DNA of 64,000 nucleotides from Bacillus methanolicus (GCF_028888695.1 NZ_PNFF01000002.1:953001-1017000); one strand, 5' to 3'. Counted from the first letter of the stretch, positions 55,822 to 64,000 are shown. The notes: generated by a model not told the origin, from the letters alone. Made by a program: numbers and translations.

Positions 55822-57621
55822 ATGCAACTTATATCAAATCATTTAGAGCCTAAATTACTGCAATCTTACCAATTATTTTATGAAGATAGTCCAACCCCTT
55901 TTTTAATAAGAGAAAATAACACATGGTTGTATGCAAATGCTGCAGCTCTGAACCTTTTAGGAATTAAGCAAATGTCGGATTTTATTGGTACGGAAGTAAG
56001 TGATTGGATTGTACAAGAGAAAACGGTTATGGAAAAGTGGATTTACCTACAGAAAATAGTAACGATTGATCTATTTTGGAAAACAACACATGGTAAAGAG
56101 ATCTACTTAGAAACCCATAACATACCAATTGTAGAGTCTCCAAACATGTTTCAAGTATTTATCCGTAAAAATCTTACGACGAATCATAATCAGAGATTAA
56201 ATGATATTAAACTAAAACTTATTGCTGATTACACAACTGAAATGGTTGGAGAATTAGATTTAACTGGTAAATTCATATATATTTCGCCATCTTATCAAGA
56301 AATTACAGGTTATATACCTGAACTCGCTATAGGTGAGAACCCCTTTGATTTGATTCATCCTAGTGAAAGGGAGTCGGTTTTTGAACGTTTTTTACAGATT
56401 ATTCATAATAGTGAAATCCTGACAGTAGAGTGTAAGTTTTTACATGCAAGAAATGATTACATTTGGTTAGAAACACATTTTATTCCCGTTGTGGAAGATG
56501 AGAAGGTAAAACATGTGACTGTGGTTTCTAGAGATATTACGAAAAGAAAAGAAGCAGAAGAGAAATTACGCAAAAGTGAAGCCCAACACCGAATTATTTT
56601 AGAGCATTCCAATGACCTAATTTGTGTTGTCACCACAGAAGGTATATATGAATATGCTTCCCCTTCTTATAAATTCATTTTAGGTTATGAACCAAAAGAT
56701 ATTGTGGGTAAAAATGTTTTTTCCTTTATGCATGATGAAGACATTCCTAAATTTAAAGAGTATTTATCACTTCTTGAAAAAAAGAAAAATAATTATTTCA
56801 CTCTCACTTTTAGAAAAATAAATATAAATGGACAAGAAGTATTTTTTGAAGGCAAAGGAATGTCAGTTGAAGCACCAAATGGGGAAATTGAAAAATATGT
56901 ATTCATATCAAGGGATATAAGTGAAAAACTAAAAACGGAAGAATATGTGAGAAATAACGAAAAGTTAGCAGTTTTAGGACAATTGGCGGCAGGTATCGCG
57001 CATGAAATAAGAAATCCACTGACGTCCATAAAGGGATTTGTCGAGCTGATTGAAGAGAACAATACCTTACCTGCAATTCAATCCTACTGTCGAATAATAA
57101 ACGATGAATTAAATCGACTAGAACAAATTGTTAGTGAGTTTATGATTTTAGGTAAGCCTCAAATTCTTAAAATGGAAAAAAATATTAATCTACATCAATT
57201 ATTAAAGGAAACGATTTTTATTCTGACTCCTCAAGCAACTCTATATAATGTTGAATTAATACATAATACATCATCTGAAGAAATATATATGAATGGTGAA
57301 CCAAACCTCTTAAAGCAAGCCTTTATGAACATTATCAAAAATGCAATTGAAGCCTTGCCGAAAGGTGGAAAAGTGGTAATATCGGCAGAAATACAAGACG
57401 AAAGCTGTATCATTTATTTTGAAGATAATGGAATAGGGATTGAAGAGGATAGATTACAAAACATTGGAGTTCCTTTTTATTCGAATAAGGAGAAAGGAAT
57501 GGGACTGGGTTTAACGATTACAAATCGTATTATTACACAACACAAAGGGAAAATGATATTTAACAGCAAACTTAATGAAGGGACACTCGTAAAAATTATA
57601 TTACCTCTGACTAATGAGTAA
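55822..57621 (+). CDS. Orphan sensor histidine kinase with three PAS domains
   Basis: The 599-residue soluble kinase has no membrane segment. PAS-like domains occupy ~15-110, ~130-240 (GELDLTGKFIYISPSYQEITGY) and ~250-365 (YEYASPSYKFILGYEPKDIVG), each of the latter two followed by a PAC-type VSRDI segment. HisKA follows with phospho-acceptor His394 (GIAHEIRNPLTSIKGFVELI) and HATPase_c with N box NIIKNAIEAL, DNGIGI and GMGLGLTI. This layout is that of Bacillus sporulation-initiation kinases (KinA/KinE type). No response regulator is adjacent, consistent with feeding a phosphorelay. The ATG follows AGGGGGAAATGG. Confidence 0.9.
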   Translation: MQLISNHLEPKLLQSYQLFYEDSPTPFLIRENNTWLYANAAALNLLGIKQMSDFIGTEVSDWIVQEKTVMEKWIYLQKIVTIDLFWKTTHGKEIYLETHNIPIVESPNMFQVFIRKNLTTNHNQRLNDIKLKLIADYTTEMVGELDLTGKFIYISPSYQEITGYIPELAIGENPFDLIHPSERESVFERFLQIIHNSEILTVECKFLHARNDYIWLETHFIPVVEDEKVKHVTVVSRDITKRKEAEEKLRKSEAQHRIILEHSNDLICVVTTEGIYEYASPSYKFILGYEPKDIVGKNVFSFMHDEDIPKFKEYLSLLEKKKNNYFTLTFRKININGQEVFFEGKGMSVEAPNGEIEKYVFISRDISEKLKTEEYVRNNEKLAVLGQLAAGIAHEIRNPLTSIKGFVELIEENNTLPAIQSYCRIINDELNRLEQIVSEFMILGKPQILKMEKNINLHQLLKETIFILTPQATLYNVELIHNTSSEEIYMNGEPNLLKQAFMNIIKNAIEALPKGGKVVISAEIQDESCIIYFEDNGIGIEEDRLQNIGVPFYSNKEKGMGLGLTITNRIITQHKGKMIFNSKLNEGTLVKIILPLTNE

Positions 57622-57654
57622 ATTCATTCAGCATTCTCTGTATTCAGTACAGTA

Positions 57655-57683
57655 TTGACCTTTTTTGACCAAATTGGTATAAT
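57655..57683 (+). promoter_or_regulatory. Near-consensus sigma-A promoter with embedded palindrome
   Basis: -35 TTGACC, exactly 17-base spacer, -10 TATAAT. The spacer contains ACCAAATTGGT, a perfect 11-bp palindrome that could be an operator. It lies after the kinase stop and drives toward the terminator at 57727. Confidence 0.7.
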
Positions 57684-57689
57684 AAAAAA

Positions 57690-57772
57690 AGTATATTAAT
57701 TAGGAAAGAATACTAAAGTAAACAACAAAGAAGATGAACACTACATTTTGTAGAAATTCATCTTCTTTTTAT
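57690..57772 (+). ncRNA. Candidate ~80-nt small RNA ending in a strong terminator
   Basis: This is the interval from the predicted start site of the promoter above to a rho-independent terminator: a perfect 12-bp stem AAAGAAGATGAA (57727-57738) / TTCATCTTCTTT (57757-57768), extended by CTACA/TGTAG, then TTTTATT. No ORF has a ribosome-binding site inside. The terminator also serves the kinase gene. Confidence 0.45.
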
Positions 57773-57979
57773 TGTTTAAAAACATACATCTTGAATAAAC
57801 CAAAGGAGATGCAAGAGAAATGGGATTATCGTTTCCCGAAAGAAGACTCCCACTTCAAGGAATGGGAAGGGCGAAGCCCAATGAGTAAGTGGAGATGAAT
57901 GTCGGTTAGCGATAGCCAAAACCTTCCTCACTATGCTATAATAAGAACAAACGTTCCATATGGAAGTGAGGTGAACGAC

Positions 57980-59158
57980 ATGATCGTCCACAAAGCCTAT
58001 AAATTTCGCATCTATCCAAACAAGAAACAAATGGAACTCATTAACAAAACGATTGGCTGTTCAAGGTTCGTTTTTAACTTTTTTCTTGCTAAGCACAAAG
58101 CAAAGGACGCTTACTGGCATATTTGCGCAGAAATGGTTCAAAACGGTCAGCTACCAAAGAATAATTGGAAGGGTGAGTACTTCAACAAGGAAGAAACCAT
58201 AAAATCACTTCCTGAATTAAAAAAACAGTATGAATTTTTAAAGGAAGTGGATAGTATTGCGTTGCAAAAATCAGTTGAAAATCTTGCCGACTCTTATGTT
58301 CGATACTACAAAAAACAAAACAAACAGCCTCGATTTAAGTCTAAAAAGAATCAGGTTCAATCTTACACAACGAAACATGTAAATGGAAATATAGCTGTTG
58401 AAGGCAACTATATTAAACTTCCTAAACTTGGACTTGTTCGTTTTGCCAAAAGCCGCGAAGTAGAAGGACATATCCTAAATGCAACAATACGGTGTAATCC
58501 TTCGGGTAAATACTTTGTTTCTCTGGGAACGGAGACAGAAGTATTTGAATGGCCAAAAACCCGTTCATCTATTGGGGTTGACGTAGGAATTAAAGATTTT
58601 GCTATTCTTTCCGATGGAACAACCTACTCCAATCCAAAATTTTTCCGCTCCTTAGAGGAAAAATTAGCGAAAGCACAACGGATTATGAGTAGACGAACCG
58701 TTGGCGGTGCAAATTGGTATAAAGCTAAAAAGAAAGTCGCCCGTATACACGAAAAAATAGCTAATGCAAGAAAGGATTTTTTAGACAAGGTTTCAACCGA
58801 TATTGTCAAGAACCACGACATTATCGGCATGGAAGACTTGTCTATATCTAATATGTTAAAGAATCATCATCTTGCAAAAGCCATTAACGAAGTATCATGG
58901 TCACAATTCAAAAGCATGATTGAATATAAAGCAAAATGGTATGGAAAACAAGTAGTAACTGTTTCGAAAAACTTTCCTTCCAGTCAGCTTTGTTCAAATT
59001 GTGGCTATCAAAACAAAGACGTTAAAAATCTGAGATTGCGTGAATGGGACTGTCCTTCTTGTGAAACCCATCATGATCGAGATATTAACGCAAGCTTAAA
59101 TCTTATAAATGAAGCTATAAGGCTTCTAACCGTCGGTGCAACGGGGCTAGCCTACTAA
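57980..59158 (+). CDS. tnpB: TnpB RNA-guided nuclease (IS200/IS605 family)
   Basis: The 392-residue TnpB/OrfB has an N-terminal wedge domain ([20 protein letters not shown]), Ruv[20 protein letters not shown] with the catalytic Asp, Ruv[17 protein letters not shown] with Glu, zinc finger CSNCGYQ...[11 protein letters not shown], and Ruv[14 protein letters not shown] with Asp. All nuclease residues are present, so it should be an active omega-RNA-guided DNA endonuclease. ATG 57980 follows GTGAGGTGAACG. There is no tnpA; the element is a TnpB-only (IS1341-like) unit mobilised, if at all, in trans. It has inserted between the kinase and arginase-like genes. Confidence 0.93.
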   Translation: MIVHKAYKFRIYPNKKQMELINKTIGCSRFVFNFFLAKHKAKDAYWHICAEMVQNGQLPKNNWKGEYFNKEETIKSLPELKKQYEFLKEVDSIALQKSVENLADSYVRYYKKQNKQPRFKSKKNQVQSYTTKHVNGNIAVEGNYIKLPKLGLVRFAKSREVEGHILNATIRCNPSGKYFVSLGTETEVFEWPKTRSSIGVDVGIKDFAILSDGTTYSNPKFFRSLEEKLAKAQRIMSRRTVGGANWYKAKKKVARIHEKIANARKDFLDKVSTDIVKNHDIIGMEDLSISNMLKNHHLAKAINEVSWSQFKSMIEYKAKWYGKQVVTVSKNFPSSQLCSNCGYQNKDVKNLRLREWDCPSCETHHDRDINASLNLINEAIRLLTVGATGLAY

Positions 59159-59225
59159 GATAACTGAAGATTACTTCGGTGTTCGTAGGAATCTCCCTCT
59201 TCAAACAACTTTTAAGGTCGTTAAG
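59060..59225 (+). ncRNA. Probable omega-RNA region at the TnpB 3' end
   Basis: TnpB guide RNAs overlap the 3' end of the gene and extend past the stop to the element end. Here TGAAGA...TCTTCA and CTTCGG-containing hairpins with the GGAATCTCCC block follow the stop. The exact right end of the element, and hence the guide, cannot be set by eye. Confidence 0.45.
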
Positions 59226-59239
59226 TGGTGAGTAGTTCA

Positions 59240-60082
59240 ATGAACAAAGGTGTGACGTTTTTGAACTTCGATGAAACTTATTTTTCGCAGAAAAAACTTC
59301 AATCCTATACGCATGAGAGCATTGATTTTCTCAATCTTCTGCATGTAAACTTATATTGTGAAAAAGATTCGCTGGAGGAAATTGAAAGACGTCTTTCAGA
59401 AAGAAAACAGAAAGGTATTACGTTTATCGGCAGCGGAAACTATCACTATGTTACTTATTTATTGTTAAAAGAAATAGATAAACCGTTTACATTAGTTTTA
59501 TTTGACAATCATTCTGACATGGATACGTCAGAGGATACAACTGAAGAGATCATATCTTGCGGTTCATGGGTTTCTTTTGCACTTAAACATATTCCGATGA
59601 TGAAACAGATTATTATGATCGGACCTTCTTCAGCAAAGATTGCTTCTTCTGATTTTTCAAAAGTGAAAATTTTTCCTTTTGAGCGCCAACAAAACTATTC
59701 TTCCAAACGCATACTTTCTACCATTCAAACGGATACGGTTTATATTAGCATCGATAAAGATGTATTAAGTAAAACAGATGCTGTGACAAACTGGGATCAA
59801 GGAAACATGAGCATTCTCACTCTGATCCAATATCTGCAAGATATTCTTGAACACAAAGACGTTTGCGGTGTGGACATTTGCGGCGAAATGCCTTCATCGC
59901 CAATCAATTTGTTTATGCAAACCTATAAAGATTCTATTCAGAAAAATGAAATTGCTAATTTAAAAATTTTACAAACATGTTTAGGTACTTCACGCCAAAA
60001 ATCATCAGAACAAAGGATTCGCACGTTCCACCTTACCAAATATACTAAAGCATATAAGGGGGGCGTTCAGATGCCTTCCTAA
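59240..60082 (+). CDS. Arginase/agmatinase-family protein
   Basis: The 280-residue ureohydrolase-fold protein has metal-ligand motifs FDNHSDMD (~residue 94) and YISIDKDVLSKTDAVTNWDQG (in parts: SIDKDVLS, NWDQG), with VDICGEMP near the end. The first expected GGxHS motif is replaced by IGSGNYHYVTYLL, so one metal site may differ from true arginases. ATG 59240 follows GGTGAG; GTGs upstream are alternatives. The substrate is unknown. It begins just after the TnpB element, which may have separated it from its native promoter. Confidence 0.8.
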   Translation: MNKGVTFLNFDETYFSQKKLQSYTHESIDFLNLLHVNLYCEKDSLEEIERRLSERKQKGITFIGSGNYHYVTYLLLKEIDKPFTLVLFDNHSDMDTSEDTTEEIISCGSWVSFALKHIPMMKQIIMIGPSSAKIASSDFSKVKIFPFERQQNYSSKRILSTIQTDTVYISIDKDVLSKTDAVTNWDQGNMSILTLIQYLQDILEHKDVCGVDICGEMPSSPINLFMQTYKDSIQKNEIANLKILQTCLGTSRQKSSEQRIRTFHLTKYTKAYKGGVQMPS

Positions 60083-60249
60083 CACCTTTTCACGTGCCTT
60101 CTAGTTAACAATTGTTCAGGAATAATTATCAATTCGATGTGTAGATTTTGTACATATATGTAGGAGTTGAAGCCGGTTATTGCATTAACGAACTATTTAG
60201 TTTAAAAATAAATAGAGGTAAAAAATTTAAGATTAGAGAGGAAATTCCC

Positions 60250-61482
60250 ATGTCATCAACAAATTCAAATCCATCTATGGCTTCACTTTTACGAAATCGT
60301 TTCATCCTAACGATTATGACGGCCGGCTTGTTTATTCAGATTGGCATTTGGGTACGCAACTTTGCAATTTTATTGTTTGTCACGGAGAAGACGAATGGGG
60401 ATGCGCTTGCCGTTTCACTCATATCCGTGGCTGAATTTGCACCGATTTTTATTTTCTCCTTTATTGGCGGTACATTCGCAGACCGTTGGCGGCCGAAACG
60501 AACGATGATCTGGTGCGACCTTTTAAGCGCTGTATCGATATTTGTCATCTTAATGGCTCTCCTGTTCAGCACATGGAAGGTTGTTTTCCTCGCAACATTC
60601 GTTTCCGCGATACTATCCCAATTCTCTCAGCCTTCAGGGATGAAGCTGTTTAAAGTACACGTTTCGGGAGAACAAATGCAGGCGGGTATGTCATTATTCC
60701 AGACGATGATGGCTACATTCATGATTATAGGTCCGGTAGTAGGCACTTTCTTCTTTCAACAATTTGGTATACACATCTCTATGGCGGTAGTAGGTATAGC
60801 TTTTCTATTATCTGCTCTCGTCCTGACCTTATTGCCTCCCGACCGAATTGAGAAGAAGGACGAAAGTGAGACGTCGCTCTGGCATGAAATGAAGCTCGGC
60901 TTTCAATATGTTTGGTCGCGCAAGATTCTTGTGACTTTGGGAGGCGGCTTCATGGCTGCTGGATTAGGGATTGGATTAATCCACCCGTTGGCCATCTTTC
61001 TGGTAACAGAGCGCCTTGGTCTGGAAAAGGAATACCTGCAATGGCTGTTCGCAGCCAATGGAGCTGCTATGATCATCGGTGGCGCGGTGGCGATGGTATT
61101 CTCCAATCGGATTGCGCCTCACATCCTGCTGATGCTGGGTATGGGAAGCATGGCTGCAGGAATTTTTATAATGGGTTGGTCCACTATGTTCTGGCTTACT
61201 TTAGTGGCTGAATTTATCATCGGTCTATTCATGCCTGCTCTCCAGATTGGCATTAATACGATTATACTGAACAATACCGACGAAGCTTTTGTAGGACGTG
61301 TAAATGGAATATTGACCCCTTTGTTTATGGGTGCGATGGTCATCACGATGAGCTTGGCCGGTATGTTGAAGGAACAATTCTCCCTAGTCGCGATCTACGA
61401 GGCCTCTGCAGCTCTCTTCCTTATTGGCATTCTGGTCACGCTCCCGATGTTCCGAATGCTTTCAACGGCTGAAGCCAAGTAA
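60250..61482 (+). CDS. MFS transporter (DHA3-type)
   Basis: The 410-residue permease has ~12 membrane segments, a motif A-like GGTFADRWRPKRTMIW after TM2, and HMSVAVVGIAFLL-like and VFSNRIAPHILLMLGMG segments; overall it resembles macrolide-efflux/enterobactin-exporter-like DHA3 proteins. ATG 60250 is chosen for its AGAGAGGAAATTCCC site; a longer frame upstream has no support and is charged. Substrate unknown. A terminator follows ~70 bp downstream. Confidence 0.85.
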   Translation: MSSTNSNPSMASLLRNRFILTIMTAGLFIQIGIWVRNFAILLFVTEKTNGDALAVSLISVAEFAPIFIFSFIGGTFADRWRPKRTMIWCDLLSAVSIFVILMALLFSTWKVVFLATFVSAILSQFSQPSGMKLFKVHVSGEQMQAGMSLFQTMMATFMIIGPVVGTFFFQQFGIHISMAVVGIAFLLSALVLTLLPPDRIEKKDESETSLWHEMKLGFQYVWSRKILVTLGGGFMAAGLGIGLIHPLAIFLVTERLGLEKEYLQWLFAANGAAMIIGGAVAMVFSNRIAPHILLMLGMGSMAAGIFIMGWSTMFWLTLVAEFIIGLFMPALQIGINTIILNNTDEAFVGRVNGILTPLFMGAMVITMSLAGMLKEQFSLVAIYEASAALFLIGILVTLPMFRMLSTAEAK

Positions 61483-61548
61483 ACAAAACACAATAAAGCA
61501 TCAAGTGTTTTGTAGATCTTACCATTTGCTCTAGAATTGAATGAATGA

Positions 61549-61580
61549 ACGATACTGAAAAAAATCAGTATCGTTTTTTT
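61549..61580 (+). terminator. Terminator after the MFS gene
   Basis: A perfect 10-bp stem ACGATACTGA/TCAGTATCGT with six T following. Confidence 0.9.
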
Positions 61581-61701
61581 ATATCTAAATTTAGATTACT
61601 GGAAAGCATGCGGAGTAACACGAATAAATAATGTACTGCCCATACACATTAATCCTTATTGAATACAATATAGCGATATTAGGGAGTAAAGGGGTGTTTA
61701 A

Positions 61702-61902
61702 ATGTCTAAGGGCAAAAAAGAAAAAGTGATTCATGTTGATAAGTTAATCATTCATGCCAAGGAAGTTGATATTATTCATAAACGAAAAGAAGATGACAGA
61801 AAAGATGATTTTCAAAGGATTGATCCTTGGGGGTTTCTTTGGGGCAGGCCTCGAAGAATTCAAGAAAATAAGCAAGAGCCTGCTTCAGAAGAAAAACAAT
61901 AA
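61702..61902 (+). CDS. Small charged hypothetical protein
   Basis: The 66-residue, lysine/glutamate-rich protein has beta-like VIHVDKLIIHAKEVDII and a conserved-looking DPWGFLWGRPRR motif. AAAGGGGTGTTT precedes the ATG. It has no membrane segment. The family is not recognised; it is of the kind found among Bacillus sporulation-associated small proteins, but that is a guess. Confidence 0.6.
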   Translation: MSKGKKEKVIHVDKLIIHAKEVDIIHKRKEDDRKDDFQRIDPWGFLWGRPRRIQENKQEPASEEKQ

Positions 61903-61973
61903 GATTTGATAGATAGATATAGAATTTCAAACACATTTAGCATCTAAAATTTTTCATTTGGAGATTATATCAT

Positions 61974-62024
61974 AGGCTGACTCTAAAGTCGTTGAATAGC
62001 GACTTTTTCAAGTCAGCTTTATTT
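61974..62024. terminator. Nested hairpin terminator
   Basis: AAGTCG/CGACTT inner stem with TTTTT, and outer AGGCTGACT/AGTCAGCTTT pairing. It terminates the 66-residue gene and could also serve the minus strand. Confidence 0.65.
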
Positions 62025-62171
62025 TGTGCCATTTTTTAAAAAAGAGAGCATTTGAGTGGAAGGCGCTCTAAAAAGGTGAACAAAGGCTTCCCATCTTCTC
62101 TCTTGAAAATTTGTCATATGAATGATTACCCCACACAAAAATGCAAATAGCCAAAAACGAAACCATTTCAT
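62019..62171 (-). CDS. Possible 50-residue membrane peptide
   Basis: ATG on the minus strand opens MKWFRFWLFAFLCGVIIHM, a typical short membrane segment, then NFQERRWEAFVHLFRAPS and ends at 62019. The ribosome-binding site is weak (CGGAATATGT). It is antisense to no known gene and ends at the terminator above. Confidence 0.3.
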   Translation of the reverse strand: MKWFRFWLFAFLCGVIIHMTNFQERRWEAFVHLFRAPSTQMLSFLKNGTK

Positions 62172-62274
62172 ACATATTCCGTATATAATGATGAAGATGG
62201 CAGTCCAGGCTTCTCGATAAAAACAAACGCACCTTACATCTGGAAAATTCAGTAAAATGGAGGGATTATATATT

Positions 62275-62712
62275 ATGATGAAGAAATTATTAGCAGCCGT
62301 TCTCTCAATATCAATTGCTTTTACCCCGGTAGGAAGCTTTGTGTTTGACGGACATGACAATGTCGTAAGCGCAAAATCCTATAAATCCGGGAAGAGAAGC
62401 TTTAATCCGAGCCCATCAAGCCCATCACAGTACAAAAAAACGGAAACCAATTCATTTACGAAGAAATCAACAAATTCCAAGAGTTTTAGCGATTCCTATA
62501 AGAAAGGCGGCTTCATGCGCGGCCTTTTATATGGGGGGATTGCCGGTATGCTGTTGGGCGGGTTGTTAGGTAATTTAGGTGCTTTTGGTGCTGTTATCGG
62601 TTTTCTGATCAATTTCCTTGCGATCGTTGTACTTATTTCACTTCTTCGCGGCATTTTCAAAATGCTGAACAATAAGCGCAGAGAACAGGAAGAATATCCA
62701 TGGAGACGTTAA
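62275..62712 (+). CDS. Secreted/membrane protein with Ser-rich linker and C-terminal membrane hairpin
   Basis: The 145-residue protein has signal sequence MKKLLAAVLSISIAFTPVG (cleavage uncertain), a Ser/Lys/Pro-rich low-complexity stretch (PSPSSPSQYKK, KKSTNSKSFSDSYKKG) and two Gly-rich membrane segments (LLYGGIAGMLLGGLLGNLGA; VIGFLINFLAIVVLISLL) ending in a basic tail. ATG 62275 is chosen because GGAGGG lies 10 bases upstream (an earlier ATG overlaps that site). It overlaps the next gene by 13 bp. Function unknown; some features recall Tim44-like membrane proteins. Confidence 0.75.
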   Translation: MMKKLLAAVLSISIAFTPVGSFVFDGHDNVVSAKSYKSGKRSFNPSPSSPSQYKKTETNSFTKKSTNSKSFSDSYKKGGFMRGLLYGGIAGMLLGGLLGNLGAFGAVIGFLINFLAIVVLISLLRGIFKMLNNKRREQEEYPWRR

Positions 62713-62993
62713 TCATCTCGGAACAGGATATCATCAATGCGGTCTGTATATACATCGCCGAAAAAAAGCAAATCAAGCCCGAAGAAGTTGAAGTGGAATT
62801 GATGTATGACGATGATTACGGCTTTTCAGCAGAGGTGTATGTTGCCGGCAGAAAACAAGTTCTTATCATGCAGAATTTAATAGAAGCCCTTCGCGGCTGG
62901 CTCGACCAAGTGCTGCACATGAATCCTTACTCCGGAATTGAGCTGGTGCTTGACGATGAGGAAGGGATTATTGCCCGCATCAAGGGTAATTAA
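62700..62993 (+). CDS. DUF2653 protein (YxcD-like)
   Basis: The 97-residue soluble acidic protein IISEQDIINAVCIYIAEKK, VEVELMYDDDYGFSAEVYV, ALRGWLDQVLHMNP matches the DUF2653 family (B. subtilis YxcD). It starts inside the preceding gene (13-bp overlap, GGAAGAATATCC region as ribosome-binding site), so it is translationally linked. Function unknown. A terminator follows. Confidence 0.85.
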   Translation: METLIISEQDIINAVCIYIAEKKQIKPEEVEVELMYDDDYGFSAEVYVAGRKQVLIMQNLIEALRGWLDQVLHMNPYSGIELVLDDEEGIIARIKGN

Positions 62994-62996
62994 AGT

Positions 62997-63040
62997 GAAA
63001 AGGTAAATTTCCTATTCAGTTAAGGAGATTTACCTTTTTC
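62997..63040 (+). terminator. Terminator after the DUF2653 gene
   Basis: AAAAGGTAAATTTCC pairs imperfectly with GGAGATTTACCTTTT, ending in TTTTTC. Confidence 0.8.
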
Positions 63041-63120
63041 CGATTCCTCGGCAATTTTCGTTCCAAGAAGAAGTTCATTACTTAATATTTTTGTCGCAGT
63101 TTATTTAGTCGTAAAATTCA

Positions 63121-63693
63121 TTATGCGGCACCAAGCACATCCGTGATCAGAGAAAGTACTAGTAAAATCCCCAAAATGATACTAGCTGTTATTGCCAATA
63201 TTTTATTTTTGAGTTCCTTTCCCGGCACAATGGAACGAAAATACAAAATAAATCCAATTGCAATCAGAATAGATTCCAACAAGATACTAACTGCCGGGAA
63301 TCTCCACAAACCAAAACCGAGCAATGGAAGATCCCAGAAATTACCCGGTAATATTGGCAAGTCTGCACGATGCACCAATAGATCAAGGAGCCAATGACTA
63401 AAGACCACCAATGAAATTACGAAACCGCCGCGCTTTCCCCAAAAGCGCCCTGCCAAAAGTCCGACGAAAAGCGCAATTAACAATGCCCCCAGAAGGGAAT
63501 GAGAGTAGTCAGCGTGTATTAAAATTTCACCGTACCCATTTTCGGCTACAGGCACAATAGTTTCCACTCCGGACAAATAAAAAGGCACAAAAACCACATC
63601 AAGCATTTGTGTACTCAGCATGAGTGCCCAAAGCGGCACCTCCGGCGACTTGGCTTTGACTGCTGCTGCCAGTCCAAAATGTCCTGCGAACAT
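63121..63693 (-). CDS. Membrane protein, YdjM/metal-dependent-hydrolase-like
   Basis: The 190-residue protein has ~5 membrane segments and spaced histidines and aspartates: MFAGHFGLAAAVK, STQMLDVVFVPF, HADYSHSLLGALL, FSHWLLDLLVHRADLP. This pattern is that of membrane-bound putative metal-dependent hydrolases (YdjM/LexA-bound type in enterobacteria). Its reaction is unknown. The start is ATG with TGAGGTGTAGT upstream (minus strand). Two AT-rich palindromes ~130-170 bp upstream may regulate it. Confidence 0.8.
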   Translation of the reverse strand: MFAGHFGLAAAVKAKSPEVPLWALMLSTQMLDVVFVPFYLSGVETIVPVAENGYGEILIHADYSHSLLGALLIALFVGLLAGRFWGKRGGFVISLVVFSHWLLDLLVHRADLPILPGNFWDLPLLGFGLWRFPAVSILLESILIAIGFILYFRSIVPGKELKNKILAITASIILGILLVLSLITDVLGAA

Positions 63694-63817
63694 TTACTAC
63701 ACCTCATTTCGCTTGGAGGAACGAATTCTTGCGTCTAACCAACCGCATCCTACTGTAAAAAGAAACAAAACAATAAAAAATTCATGCTTTCTTCCTCTCC
63801 TTCTTTCAATTAATGTA

Positions 63818-63860
63818 AAACTAATAATATTAGTTTAATAAATAACTAATATTATTAGTT
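63818..63860. promoter_or_regulatory. Twin palindromes ACTAATAATATTAGT, likely operators
   Basis: AAACTAATAATATTAGTTT (63818-63836) and AACTAATATTATTAGTT (63844-63860) are each perfect palindromes with centres 25 bp apart. They resemble TetR- or MarR-type dyad operators. They lie upstream of the minus-strand membrane protein and of whatever is truncated at the window end. Confidence 0.55.
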
Positions 63861-63885
63861 TTTGCAAATATAATTTTCCAATTAA

Positions 63886-64000
63886 GGCGTCAGGCACCCA
63901 TTAAAACCAAATGTAGATCAGAAGCTGCTTGTCGTATTAAACTTAAACGCTGATTTGCCGGTTTTTGGATCAGAGTTCATAAGCAAAGGCTATCAGCTAT
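63886..64000 (+). pseudogene. Possible C-terminal fragment of a GH13 alpha-glucosidase, running off the window
   Basis: The frame is open from 63886 to the end without a start codon and reads VDQKLLVVLNLNADLPVF then GSEFISKGYQL. The LLVVLNL strand followed by a short beta segment recalls the C-terminal beta-domain of oligo-1,6-glucosidases. Too short for certainty. The preceding CGTCAGGCACCC resembles common intergenic repeats. Confidence 0.3.

Noticed and set aside
57734-57898. A 54-codon ORF running from the kinase terminator into the TnpB left end
   Set aside because: Its start lies inside the terminator stem and has no ribosome-binding site; it is probably a chance frame.
62019-62360. 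The longer 113-residue minus-strand frame overlapping the start of the 62275 gene
   Set aside because: Its N-terminal half is antisense to the signal peptide of the 62275 gene; only the 50-residue C-terminal part (from 62171) could be real, and that only weakly.

Overview
The window is low-GC Firmicute DNA, most likely from a Bacillaceae chromosome (genus not determinable by eye). The evidence is AGGAGG-type ribosome-binding sites, many TTG/GTG starts, and Bacillus-type gene sets: the gltC / glutamate synthase divergon, xpaC-telA(yaaN), a tcyJKLMN-like amino-acid ABC operon beside a ydbM-like acyl-CoA dehydrogenase, a yurR-like oxidase, a yxcD-like DUF2653 gene and an IMEF encapsulin operon.

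Region 1 (1-28 kb) is an accessory segment rich in defence genes and insertion sequences. It opens with a partial gene of unknown function and a GmrSD-like (DUF262/DUF1524) restriction gene broken by two in-frame stops. Next is a serine recombinase gene that can be rebuilt from three pieces. It is split by an IS21-family element (3097-5588, TSD TCACT) and by an IS66-family element (6095-10370, TSD GTTGGGCC), and the IS66 element itself carries an IS110-family element with a probable bridge RNA in its 3' non-coding end. A 270-bp IS21-derived mini-element (TSD CCTTT) and a second, inverted, divergent IS66 copy (10889-13330, TSD TTTACTAT) interrupt the ORF just upstream of the recombinase. A complete Gabija pair (gajA-gajB) follows, then mqo, a third IS66 copy (20432-22898, TSD ATTAAATG), a secreted protein and an McrBC operon whose McrB carries an extra domain inside its AAA+ module.

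Region 2 (27.5-48.7 kb) is mostly housekeeping and transport: the acyl-CoA dehydrogenase, the amino-acid (probably cystine) ABC importer, gltC divergent from the glutamate synthase genes, an FAD-dependent amine oxidase, a DHA2 efflux pump, a VanW lipoprotein, a MocR regulator divergent from a LysE exporter, and an ORF that joins a truncated PhzF head to a complete YbaK-type deacylase. A 42-bp tandem repeat and a set of GGGTCTGAC hairpins lie between genes.

Region 3 (48.8-64 kb) holds xpaC-telA, a YcnI-type copper protein, and the three-gene encapsulin operon: IMEF cargo with a C-terminal targeting peptide, shell protein, and a [2Fe-2S] ferredoxin with an N-terminal targeting peptide. It also holds an orphan three-PAS histidine kinase, a promoter-to-terminator unit that may be a small RNA, a stand-alone TnpB, an arginase-family protein, an MFS transporter and small membrane proteins. 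The encapsulin operon is the most striking functional unit. The IMEF type is already known, so its novelty here lies in details such as cargo-peptide placement and the unknown neighbour. No tRNA, rRNA or CRISPR array was seen.
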